Shown: piece after piece, positions 1-7,473 of the stretch | Numbering within the stretch: the first letter of the stretch is position 1 | Layout: every line of letters starts with the position of its first letter | NCBI GenBank assembly: GCA_047639575.1 | Contig: JBLIOB010000197.1 | Span: 1-7,889 of the forward strand | Direction: 5' to 3' | DNA length: 7,889 nucleotides | DNA from: JBLIOB01 sp047639575 | Lineage (GTDB): Bacteria > Bacteroidota > Bacteroidia > Flavobacteriales_D > Parvicellaceae | Program-made: the position numbers and the translations under genes | The notes under the pieces: model-generated | Seen by the model: only the letters and a program-made list of their open reading frames with translations | Told to the model about the DNA's origin: nothing | Databases searched by the model: none

Positions 1-1
1 C

Positions 2-1261
2 ACAGAATCTGATAACGGGTATGATGTGATGTTGTACAGTTGGGATCAAACCAAAGAAGGTATTCCAGGAGGCGAATTTCGTTTGCAAGGAGACACTGTG
101 ATGTTGACGCATGAGAAATTACAAATGGCCTTTGTTGGTGTCTACAATAAGGAAGGTCAAAAAATTGACGGAACATTCAGGCAAGGGGGCTCCACGGTTC
201 CTCTGTTGATGGGGAGAGAAAAAATAGAGAAAACGGAGACAAAAAGACCACAAACACCTAAACCTCCATTTGCCTATAGTTCTGAAGAAATAAAAATTAA
301 TAACAAAGAAACTGGCTTTGAAATCGGAGCGACAGTTTGCTTACCGAAAGACATGAAGTCCAATTCTATAGTTGTGTTTTCATCTGGCTCAGGACCACAA
401 GACAGAGATGAAACAATGATGAAGCACAAGCCTTTTGCGGTTATAGCTGACCATTTAGCTACAAATGGGATTGGTTCCATCCGATTCGATGATCGAGGAG
501 TAATGCAATCTGAAGGCGATTATTCCGCCTCTGGTGTCCCTGATTTTGCATCAGACGTTAAGGCGGTTTTCTCCTATGCGAGAAAAAAATATACAACTTC
601 AAAAATTGGAATGCTTGGCCATTCAGAAGGAGGAATGCACATTATGATGGCTAATAAAAGTTTAAAAGATGCTGATTTCATGGTCTTTTTGGCTTGTGTA
701 GGTGTGAGCGGAGAAAAGCTCTATTTGACTCAACAAAGAGGTTTTAGCATGTTAACAGGTGGCACTGAAAAAGTTGCGAATGAAACCGTAGAGTTTTGGG
801 CGGATATAATAAAAATTGGAAAAGAGGAAAAACAACCTTCAGATGCGCTTCAGAAGTTTCTAGAAAACTATTACAATGGTCTTTCTGAAGAAGATCAAAT
901 AGCCATTGGAGGTACACTAGAGCAATTTACTGCATCTATGATGGGAAGTTGTAATAATGAATGGTTTAGAAGTTTTATGGAATTCGAACCTACTTCTTAT
1001 TGGAAGTCGATGAAGAAAGTTCCTTGTTTGATATTAAATGGAACTAAAGACGTGCAAGTAGAGGCTGAAATGAATTTAAAAGGGTTTGAAGATGGATTAA
1101 AATCTGTCAATAACTCCTTATATAAGATTCACAAAGTTGAGGGAGTTAATCATCTATTCCAGAAGTGTGAAACCGGAATGATGGCCGAATACGGGGTAAT
1201 CGAAACGACTATTGAACCAGAAGTACTTGAATTAATTTCTACTTGGTTAAAGACTCAATAG
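2..1261 (+). CDS. Alpha/beta hydrolase with N-terminal beta domain, 5' end outside the window
   Basis: Probable serine hydrolase (esterase or peptidase-like) of the alpha/beta fold. The frame is open back to base 2, reading TESDNGYD before the GTG at 26, so that GTG is probably internal; any signal peptide lies outside the window. Numbering from the GTG codon, residues 1-63 resemble the small beta domain that precedes the catalytic domain in this family (SWDQTKEGIPGGEF, then FRQGGSTVPL). The hydrolase domain runs from about 86 to 411. It shows an oxyanion-type loop SGSGPQDRD (120-128), FDDRG (154-158), the nucleophile elbow GHSEGG with Ser200, an acid candidate Asp342 in NGTKDVQV, and His376 in GVNHLF. 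The catalytic triad therefore looks complete. The stop TAG directly abuts the stop of the convergent neighbour. The family has many annotated roles and the substrate cannot be read from sequence. The fold assignment is firm, the exact function is not. Confidence 0.88.
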   Translation, partial: TESDNGYDVMLYSWDQTKEGIPGGEFRLQGDTVMLTHEKLQMAFVGVYNKEGQKIDGTFRQGGSTVPLLMGREKIEKTETKRPQTPKPPFAYSSEEIKINNKETGFEIGATVCLPKDMKSNSIVVFSSGSGPQDRDETMMKHKPFAVIADHLATNGIGSIRFDDRGVMQSEGDYSASGVPDFASDVKAVFSYARKKYTTSKIGMLGHSEGGMHIMMANKSLKDADFMVFLACVGVSGEKLYLTQQRGFSMLTGGTEKVANETVEFWADIIKIGKEEKQPSDALQKFLENYYNGLSEEDQIAIGGTLEQFTASMMGSCNNEWFRSFMEFEPTSYWKSMKKVPCLILNGTKDVQVEAEMNLKGFEDGLKSVNNSLYKIHKVEGVNHLFQKCETGMMAEYGVIETTIEPEVLELISTWLKTQ

Positions 1262-2830
1262 TTATTCTATAATTAGCTTCTTTACACCAGAGCCATTTTC
1301 GTTTATTAATCGAACTAAATAAACTCCGTTACTCAACGATTCAACAGATATTCTTGATTCGCCATTGACAGTTTCTTGAACTACCAATTGACCCATTGAG
1401 TTCATAATTTGAATTTGAGTCTGCCCGTTAATTCCTTTAATCATTACCTCATCTGAAGCTGGGTTTGGATATAATCCAAACTCAAGATTAACTTCTTCCA
1501 AGCCTACCCCGACATTTGGAAAGAAGGTGCAGAAATCGCCAAGCGTAGCAACGACATCTAAAAACTCGTCTACTCCAGCACAATTATCTGTCGTACTGGT
1601 TTCATGATAAATTGCTCCGAAACATGCTGTGATTTCATCAAATGGTTGCATAGTTACTGGTCCAAAAGACATCAGAATCCTTCTATCCCCAGGAGGTGTT
1701 GCCGTGCTGCATTCACTCCAACCTAAGCTGTCACTTGGATTACTTGGATAATTAAATGTTGTTGTATCTCCATTCACTGGGTTAACAATTGGCCAACCAA
1801 AAGGAGTTCCTGTTAGAAAAGAATAATAGTCATTAGGAGTTGTTGGGTTGGAGAAAAACACCCCTCCTCCGTACCCAACAAATGAGGCCAATTCAACAGG
1901 CGTACTACCATTCAATTCTGGATTATTTGAAAAGGTAACCCCTTGAACAGGAAGATCCGCACCATAACCGAATGCACCTCCACCGTCCTCATCAAAACTA
2001 TCACCATTATACACATAGGCCGTCAAAAGTGACGTGTCTATTCCAATATAGTCATCACTATAATATCCCAGATCGGCATCCAACCACAATCCAAAATACG
2101 AATCATGTAATGTCTGTGTTCCTTTATGAATCATTTTTAAATCGTAAAAAGTCATGTCATTAATGTTATTTGAGGTAGCATAAGCATACGCCATTACTTG
2201 AATTTCAATTTTAAATGGTGCCGCATTTGTAACGGTATGAATTCCACCAACATCGTTCATTACCCACCAATAAGCTTGATCACCTTTTATTTTAGGATAG
2301 TCTCCGTCTAAAGGAACGTACAAGCCGTCTGAATTAACGTCTACAAATGGAGCTAAATCTTGATTTGGTAAATACCCTAAATTTGGATTCCCCCTGGCCG
2401 GCCAGCCATTAATGTTCGCGGTCGCTGTGCCTCCTGTAATGAATGAAAGAATTTCACTTGCAGTAACTGTATAGATCTGATCAAATGATGCACAGTCATA
2501 TGCTAGAAATGTTGCGTTATCAATTGGTCCTGCCCAATATTCATCACCCGAAGCGGAGCCATATTGTTGGGCAGCAAGCCGTATCTGCCCTAGTGAATCC
2601 AATCCACCAACCCAAAGCGCTCCTGAAAAAATAGAATGCTTTCCAGAACCATTTGGTACTTCATAACCAGGAGTAGAAGTGGCTTGATCATTCCAAAAAG
2701 TTCCATCCACATTTAAATTTGCCTTTACATTATTTACCTGTAACTGGCTAATAGAAGTAGATGGTGAGCATTGACCTAAGGCTGAATAACAAGTGAAAAT
2801 GGCTAAAACTGTCTTGATAATATGTTTCAT
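1262..2830 (-). CDS. Secreted protein with C-terminal T9SS type A sorting domain
   Basis: A 522-residue secreted protein, probably exported by Sec and then moved across the outer membrane by the type IX system. Residues 1-19 form a signal peptide (MKHIIK, hydrophobic core, ALG before Gln20). Residues about 450-522 are a classic Por sorting domain: LYPNPASD at 453-460, a beta-rich body with IQIMNSMGQLV, then NGVYLVRL and the ending KKLIIE. The domain is normally cleaved when the cargo is released or attached to the surface. The body (about 21-445) has no catalytic motif I recognise. It contains an aspartate-rich DVNSDG loop (164-169) followed by PLDGDYPKIKGDQAYWWV, a pattern I recall from uncharacterised Flavobacteriales cargo proteins, and six mature cysteines (21, 113, 374, 403, 417, 434) that could pair. 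The start is the only ATG fitting a signal peptide; no Shine-Dalgarno is visible. Its role (adhesion, structure or matrix) is unknown. Confidence 0.9.
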   Translation of the reverse strand: MKHIIKTVLAIFTCYSALGQCSPSTSISQLQVNNVKANLNVDGTFWNDQATSTPGYEVPNGSGKHSIFSGALWVGGLDSLGQIRLAAQQYGSASGDEYWAGPIDNATFLAYDCASFDQIYTVTASEILSFITGGTATANINGWPARGNPNLGYLPNQDLAPFVDVNSDGLYVPLDGDYPKIKGDQAYWWVMNDVGGIHTVTNAAPFKIEIQVMAYAYATSNNINDMTFYDLKMIHKGTQTLHDSYFGLWLDADLGYYSDDYIGIDTSLLTAYVYNGDSFDEDGGGAFGYGADLPVQGVTFSNNPELNGSTPVELASFVGYGGGVFFSNPTTPNDYYSFLTGTPFGWPIVNPVNGDTTTFNYPSNPSDSLGWSECSTATPPGDRRILMSFGPVTMQPFDEITACFGAIYHETSTTDNCAGVDEFLDVVATLGDFCTFFPNVGVGLEEVNLEFGLYPNPASDEVMIKGINGQTQIQIMNSMGQLVVQETVNGESRISVESLSNGVYLVRLINENGSGVKKLIIE

Positions 2831-2923
2831 GCGCTCAAGATATCTTTTTGCAATTGAAAAAAAGCATTCTAAGGAGTAACAAAATCCTAATTCTATACAT
2901 GTCTAAAAACTTCTGAAAATCCT

Positions 2924-2931
2924 TATCTTCG
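2924..2931 (+). promoter_or_regulatory. Probable Bacteroidota-type -7 promoter element for ileS
   Basis: TATCTTCG matches the Bacteroidota primary-sigma -7 consensus TAnnTTTG at all but one defined position. It ends 21 bases before the ileS ATG, which would give a short leader. I see no clear TTG at the expected -33 distance, so the call rests on the -7 element and its position alone. No attenuator or T-box-like leader fits in this space. Confidence 0.4.
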
Positions 2932-2941
2932 CGAACCTTTC

Positions 2942-2946
2942 AAGGA
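2942..2946 (+). promoter_or_regulatory. Shine-Dalgarno sequence of ileS
   Basis: AAGGA lies six bases before the ATG at 2953. It is the only clear Shine-Dalgarno in the window. The other genes with a visible start (the T9SS cargo, the DksA-like gene, lspA and the methyltransferase) lack one, as is common in Bacteroidota. It supports this ATG as the ileS start. Confidence 0.5.
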
Positions 2947-2952
2947 ATTGTA

Positions 2953-5900
2953 ATGAGTAAGAAATATCAAGAATATAAAGGGCTAGACCTGCCCAACGTA
3001 GCTAAGGAAGTATTAGAAAAGTGGGAAGCTGATAATATCTTTGAAAAAAGTATCTCCAGCCGAGACGAAAACAACCCGTTTGTTTTCTTCGAAGGACCAC
3101 CTTCAGCCAACGGATTACCCGGAATTCATCATGTGATGGCTCGAGCGATTAAGGATATTTTTTGTCGATATAAAACATTGAAAGGTTTTCAAGTTAAACG
3201 TAAAGCGGGTTGGGATACTCATGGCCTGCCAGTAGAACTAGGAGTTGAAAAAGAATTAGGAATTACTAAGGAAGATATTGGTACTAAGATCTCCATTGAA
3301 GAATATAATCAAGCCTGCCGAAAAGCGGTAATGAAATACACCGACATTTGGAATGACCTTACTCAGAAAATGGGTTATTGGGTTGACATGGATGATCCTT
3401 ATGTTACGTATGACAATAAGTACATGGAAACTGTATGGTGGTTGTTAAAAGACGTTTATAAAAAGAACCTCTTATATAAAGGATATACGATCCAACCGTA
3501 TTCTCCGGCTGCAGGTACAGGACTTAGTTCTCATGAATTAAACCAGCCTGGAACCTATCAAGATGTTACGGATACTACAGTGGTCGCTCAGTTTAAAACG
3601 AAGGCGAATGACTTACTTCCGGTAGACACTTTTCTTACCGCTTGGACCACTACTCCATGGACATTGCCTTCTAATACTGCACTTTGTGTCGGTCCGAAAA
3701 TTGAATACGTTTTAGTTAAAACTTTTAATCAGTATACGCATTTACCAATGCACATTGTCTTGGCAAAAAACTTAGTTGGAAAACAGCTTTCTGGTAAATA
3801 TGTTGCTGCAGATGAAGAAAACTTGATGGATTCTTATTCTGCCGAAAGCAAGAAAATTCCTTTTGAGATCATAAAGGAAATGATTGGCACAGATCTAGTT
3901 GGAATTGAGTACGAACAACTGCTGCCTTATACATTACCCTATGAAGATGCCGATAAAGCATTTAGAGTAATCTCTGGAGCATTCGTAACTACTGAAGATG
4001 GAACAGGTATTGTGCACATCGCTCCAACATTTGGACAAGATGACGCTCAGGTAGCGAAAGAAGCAGGTATTCCTCCTATGTTGATTCTAGATGAGAATGA
4101 AAACGCTGTTCCCCTAGTTAATCTTCAAGGTAAGTTCGTTAAAGAAATGGGCGAATTTGCAGGTAAATACGTTAAGAACGAATACTACAAAGAAGATGCT
4201 CCTGACCGATCGATCGATGTTGAAATTGCGATCAAATTAAAAGAAGAAAATCTAGCTTTTAAAGTAGAGAAGTACGTTCACAGTTACCCGCATTGCTGGA
4301 GAACTGATAAGCCTGTACTCTATTACCCAATGGACTCTTGGTTCATTAAAGTACCTGATTTCAAAGGCAGAATGGTAGAGTTAAACAACACTATCAACTG
4401 GAAACCAGAGAGTACTGGAACTGGAAGGTTTGGGAATTGGTTAGAGAATGCCAATGACTGGAATCTATCTCGGTCTAGGTTTTGGGGAATTCCTCTTCCA
4501 CTATGGAGAACTGAAGATGGTGCCGAAACTATTTGCATCGGTTCAGCTGAAGAGTTAAAAGCTGAATGTGAAAAGGCAGTAAGTGCTGGAATGATGGATT
4601 TAAACCCATTAGGTGAATTCGTAGTTGGAAACATGTCTAAAGATAATTACAACACCTTCGATTTACACAAAAATTACGTGGATGAGATTACCCTAGTTTC
4701 ATCTACAGGCCTTCCAATGAAAAGGGAAGCAGATTTAATTGATGTTTGGTTCGATTCAGGGTCTATGCCTTATGCGCAATGGCATTATCCGTTTGAAAAC
4801 AAAGAGCTAATTGATGAAAATAAAGCATTCCCGGCTGATTATATTGCGGAGGGAGTAGACCAAACTAGAGGATGGTTTTATACGCTTCATGCCATTGCCA
4901 CAATGTGTTTCGACTCTGTTGCTTACAAAAATGTAATCTCAAATGGATTAGTACTTGATAAGAACGGAGTAAAAATGTCTAAGCGACTTGGTAATGCTGC
5001 TGACCCATTTGAAACCCTTGACAAATACGGAGCTGACCCTACTCGCTGGTATATGATTACCAATGCACAACCTTGGGATAACCTCAAGTTTAACGAAGAA
5101 GGAATTAAAGAAGTACAACGGAAGTTCTTCGGTACCTTATATAATACTTACGGGTTTTTTACTTTATACGCCAACATAGATAGCTTTGACTATTCTGGGG
5201 ACGATATTCCATTATCTGAACGCCCAGAGATAGACCGTTGGGTGATCTCTAAATTAAACACGTTAATAAAGGATGTGGATGCGGCTTTTGACGAGTACGA
5301 GCCAACCAAAGCCGGCAGATTGATTCAAGATTTTGTGGGAAACCACATGAGTAACTGGTACGTTCGTTTATGTAGAAGAAGGTTTTGGAAAGGTGAGTAT
5401 ACCTCAGACAAGATTGCGGCATATCAAACTTTATACACCTGTTTGGAAACGGTTGCTTTATTGTCTTCCCCAATTGCTCCGTTCTATGCAGACCAACTAT
5501 TCTTAGACTTAAATGCGGTTTCTGGAAAACACCAAGTGGAATCAGTTCATTTAGCCGAGTTTCCAACTGTAAACGAATCAGCAATAGATAATGACTTAGA
5601 ACAAAGAATGGACATTGCTCAAAAGGTGTCTTCTATGGTTTTAAGCTTGAGAAAAAGGGAAAAAATAAAAGTTCGTCAGCCATTACAAAAAATTATGGTT
5701 CCTGTTTTGAACGATACTTTTGGAAGACAAATATCCGAAGTTCAAGATCTGATTTTGTCAGAAGTAAATGTCAAGGAATTGGAACTGCTTACAGACACTG
5801 CTGGCATTCTTATAAAGAAGATCAAGCCTAACTTTAAGACAATTGGTCCTAAATATGGGAAACAGATGAAATCAATTGCAGGGGTTATCAATCAATTTGA

Positions 5901-6339
5901 TCAAGATGCAATTACAGAAGTGGAACAAAAAAATGGCTGGTCTGGAGAAGTTGAGGGTGAAACTATTGTTTTAGATCTTGCTGATTTCGACATTCAAACG
6001 GATGATATTCCAGGTTGGCTAGTGTTGAGTGAAAATGGACTAACTGCAGCTTTAGATATTACTATTTCTCCTGAATTAAAGGAAGAAGGCATCGCTAGAG
6101 AGTTTGTTAACAGAATCCAAAACATGCGTAAAGACAGCGGTTTAGAAGTAACTGACAAAATAAATTTATCAATTTCCAGTCATGAAAAAATAGACGGTGC
6201 AATCAATAACAATTTAAATTATATTTGTTCGGAAACATTAGCAGTATCGCTTCAAATTGTAACCCAAGTTGAAGATGGTACGTTAGTAGAAATAGAAGAG
6301 GGTGTCACTGCTACCATTGGCATCAAGAAATTGACTTAA
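2953..6339 (+). CDS. ileS: Isoleucyl-tRNA synthetase, type 2 with altered HIGH motif
   Basis: A cytoplasmic class I aminoacyl-tRNA synthetase that joins isoleucine to tRNA-Ile with ATP and edits mischarged valine. At 1128 residues it has the length of the eukaryote-like IleRS2 type. In order: the signature region PSANGLPGIHHVMAR, where the usual HIGH reads GIHH (57-60); KAGWDTHGLPVE (84-95); the CP1 editing domain (about 200-440) with the threonine-rich TAWTTTPWTLPSN (229-241) and GTGIVHIAPTFGQDD, whose Asp364 has the same spacing from His355 as the editing aspartate of E. coli; YPHCWR (445-450); LIDVWFDSG (595-603); KMSKR (674-678); and an anticodon-binding domain from about 757. The C-terminal part (905-1128) has no zinc-finger cysteine pairs, unlike type-1 bacterial IleRS. 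No frameshift or truncation is seen. The ATG is supported by AAGGA six bases upstream. It is the first gene of a cluster with the DksA-like gene and lspA. Confidence 0.98.
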   Translation: MSKKYQEYKGLDLPNVAKEVLEKWEADNIFEKSISSRDENNPFVFFEGPPSANGLPGIHHVMARAIKDIFCRYKTLKGFQVKRKAGWDTHGLPVELGVEKELGITKEDIGTKISIEEYNQACRKAVMKYTDIWNDLTQKMGYWVDMDDPYVTYDNKYMETVWWLLKDVYKKNLLYKGYTIQPYSPAAGTGLSSHELNQPGTYQDVTDTTVVAQFKTKANDLLPVDTFLTAWTTTPWTLPSNTALCVGPKIEYVLVKTFNQYTHLPMHIVLAKNLVGKQLSGKYVAADEENLMDSYSAESKKIPFEIIKEMIGTDLVGIEYEQLLPYTLPYEDADKAFRVISGAFVTTEDGTGIVHIAPTFGQDDAQVAKEAGIPPMLILDENENAVPLVNLQGKFVKEMGEFAGKYVKNEYYKEDAPDRSIDVEIAIKLKEENLAFKVEKYVHSYPHCWRTDKPVLYYPMDSWFIKVPDFKGRMVELNNTINWKPESTGTGRFGNWLENANDWNLSRSRFWGIPLPLWRTEDGAETICIGSAEELKAECEKAVSAGMMDLNPLGEFVVGNMSKDNYNTFDLHKNYVDEITLVSSTGLPMKREADLIDVWFDSGSMPYAQWHYPFENKELIDENKAFPADYIAEGVDQTRGWFYTLHAIATMCFDSVAYKNVISNGLVLDKNGVKMSKRLGNAADPFETLDKYGADPTRWYMITNAQPWDNLKFNEEGIKEVQRKFFGTLYNTYGFFTLYANIDSFDYSGDDIPLSERPEIDRWVISKLNTLIKDVDAAFDEYEPTKAGRLIQDFVGNHMSNWYVRLCRRRFWKGEYTSDKIAAYQTLYTCLETVALLSSPIAPFYADQLFLDLNAVSGKHQVESVHLAEFPTVNESAIDNDLEQRMDIAQKVSSMVLSLRKREKIKVRQPLQKIMVPVLNDTFGRQISEVQDLILSEVNVKELELLTDTAGILIKKIKPNFKTIGPKYGKQMKSIAGVINQFDQDAITEVEQKNGWSGEVEGETIVLDLADFDIQTDDIPGWLVLSENGLTAALDITISPELKEEGIAREFVNRIQNMRKDSGLEVTDKINLSISSHEKIDGAINNNLNYICSETLAVSLQIVTQVEDGTLVEIEEGVTATIGIKKLT

Positions 6340-6350
6340 TATATTAGAAA

Positions 6351-6731
6351 ATGTCTGACAATAAAATATCAAGATATGGTGATTCGGACTTAACCGAGTT
6401 TAGAGAAATCATTAATTTCAAACTTGGTGAAGCTAGAACAGATCTTGAATTATTAAAAGGATCTTTATCTCATTCTGACGACAATGGCACTGACGATACG
6501 GCTGCTGCATTTAAAATGATGGAAGATGGTTCAGAAACACTTTCAAGAGAAGAAACAGCCCAATTAGCTGCCCGTCAAGAGAAGTTTATCATGAACTTGG
6601 AAAACGCACTTAGAAGAATTGAAAACAAGACTTACGGTGTTTGCAGAGTTACAGGCAAATTGATCCAGAAAGAGAGATTAAAATTAGTTCCCCATGCTAC
6701 CTTAAGCATGGAAGCAAAACTAAGACAGTAA
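6351..6731 (+). CDS. TraR/DksA-family protein with degenerate zinc finger
   Basis: A 126-residue relative of DksA, the protein that enters the RNA polymerase secondary channel and tunes initiation, often with ppGpp. Residues about 12-95 would form the helical coiled coil. Its tip holds NGTDDTAA (45-52): against the DxxDxA tip of E. coli DksA, Asp49 and Ala51 are kept but the first aspartate aligns with Gly46. The block SREETAQLAARQEKF (65-79) and RIENKTYGVCRVTGKLI (89-105) are family hallmarks. The zinc site is nearly gone: of four cysteines only Cys98 remains, the others aligning with Thr101, Ser119 and Ala122. This pattern is, to my knowledge, usual in Bacteroidota members. It begins 11 bases after ileS and ends 7 bases before lspA, so it is probably cotranscribed. 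Binding to RNA polymerase is inferred from the family. No strong Shine-Dalgarno is present. Confidence 0.9.
   Translation: MSDNKISRYGDSDLTEFREIINFKLGEARTDLELLKGSLSHSDDNGTDDTAAAFKMMEDGSETLSREETAQLAARQEKFIMNLENALRRIENKTYGVCRVTGKLIQKERLKLVPHATLSMEAKLRQ
6692..6711. repeat. Inverted repeat, 7-base arms, near the end of the DksA-like gene
   Basis: CCATGCT and AGCATGG pair perfectly around the six-base spacer ACCTTA. The hairpin lies inside the last codons of the DksA-like gene and ends 27 bases before the lspA start. No T tract follows, so it is not a typical intrinsic terminator. It could be a chance product of the conserved protein segment VPHATLSME, or could affect translation of lspA. Confidence 0.3.
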
Positions 6732-6738
6732 CCCCCAG

Positions 6739-7446
6739 TTGAAAAGAGTACTCCTCATTGTATTTATCATATTACTAGTAGATCAAGTCATTAAGATTTG
6801 GATTAAAACTACTATGGGATATGCGCATGAATTAGGCGATAATAGTTTTATCGTTCTTAATTTCGTTGAGAACCCAGGAATGGCCTTCGGTATGGAGTGG
6901 GGTGGATTGACAGGGAAGTACATTCTAAGTGTTTTCAGGATTTTGGCCGTTGCAGGAATAGGCTATTTCATCTATAAACAAACCAAGAAACCAAGTACGC
7001 ATCCAGGGTTTATGTTTGCTATGGCTCTGATTTTTGCTGGAGCTGCAGGAAACATTATCGACAGTGCCTTTTATGGTTGGATGTTCGATAAAGGGTCAAC
7101 TTGGGATCCAGTATTAGAACAATGGGTACATTACCATGACACTGCTAGTCTTAATTTTGAAGGGTATGCTGGCTTTCTACAAGGTACCGTAGTTGACATG
7201 TTTCAATTCAAAATGGTATGGCCCGAATGGGTTCCATGGGTGGGCGGACAAGATGTATTTAGTGCCATTTGGAACTTTGCCGATTTCTGCATTTCAATTG
7301 GTGTCTTGATTATTATTCTTCGTCAAAAAACGTTCTTTAAACGTACAAAATCCGAAAATGATGATTCCTTAAAAGTAGCTGAGGACAAGGCCAACGATTC
7401 TGATTTGCCGAATACTGATGAAGCTCCCGTTTCAGTTTCTGAGTAA
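6739..7446 (+). CDS. lspA: Lipoprotein signal peptidase (signal peptidase II)
   Basis: An inner-membrane aspartic protease that removes the signal peptide from diacylglyceryl-modified prolipoproteins. Four membrane segments are visible at about 3-22, 60-79, 88-108 and 176-196, with positive loops (YKQTKK; RQKTFFKRTK) marking the cytoplasmic side. Family motifs: DQVIK (15-19), NPGMAFG (45-51), GAAGNIIDS (101-109), VVDMF with catalytic Asp153, and NFAD with catalytic Asp182. At 235 residues it is much longer than the usual 160-170. The extra length is an insertion of roughly 35 residues between GNIID and VVD, some extra residues between the two catalytic aspartates, and an acidic tail of about 30 residues. 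The start must be TTG at 6739: an in-frame stop sits at 6721 with no ATG or GTG after it, and the next methionine (26) would remove the first membrane helix. No Shine-Dalgarno is visible. The TTG is seven bases after the upstream stop, suggesting translational coupling. Confidence 0.95.
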   Translation: MKRVLLIVFIILLVDQVIKIWIKTTMGYAHELGDNSFIVLNFVENPGMAFGMEWGGLTGKYILSVFRILAVAGIGYFIYKQTKKPSTHPGFMFAMALIFAGAAGNIIDSAFYGWMFDKGSTWDPVLEQWVHYHDTASLNFEGYAGFLQGTVVDMFQFKMVWPEWVPWVGGQDVFSAIWNFADFCISIGVLIIILRQKTFFKRTKSENDDSLKVAEDKANDSDLPNTDEAPVSVSE

Positions 7447-7473
7447 TTCCTACCTTATCTGCTAATTCTTATT

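Noticed and set aside
26..28. GTG at 26 as the true start of the hydrolase
   Set aside because: The frame stays open to the window edge and the beta domain appears to begin before it; a secreted or periplasmic family member would also need a signal peptide further upstream.
274..480. Minus-strand open frame of 68 codons within the hydrolase gene
   Set aside because: It lies opposite a well-supported conserved gene, has no recognisable motif and no promoter or ribosome site.
1972..2163. Plus-strand open frame of 63 codons opposite the T9SS cargo gene
   Set aside because: The His/Tyr-rich composition is what the reverse of the cargo coding sequence would give; no start signal is seen.
2765..2830. 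T9SS cargo as a lipoprotein, because Cys21 follows the signal peptide
   Set aside because: The residues before the cysteine read ALGQ, with Gln directly before Cys, which does not fit a lipobox; a normal signal peptidase site after Gly19 fits better.
2871..2891. Possible hairpin AGGA/TCCT in the intergenic region before ileS
   Set aside because: Only four paired bases with a nine-base loop and no T tract; too weak for a terminator or attenuator.
2831..2952. T-box or other tRNA-sensing leader upstream of ileS
   Set aside because: The whole divergent intergenic region is 122 bases and the likely promoter leaves a leader of only about 15-20 bases; T-box leaders are also not typical of Bacteroidota.
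4323..4634. Minus-strand open frame of 103 codons within ileS
   Set aside because: It is opposite the catalytic region of ileS, including WGIPLPLW; no independent evidence of coding.
5249..5584. Minus-strand open frame of 111 codons within ileS
   Set aside because: It is opposite the anticodon-binding domain of ileS and has no family motif or start signal.
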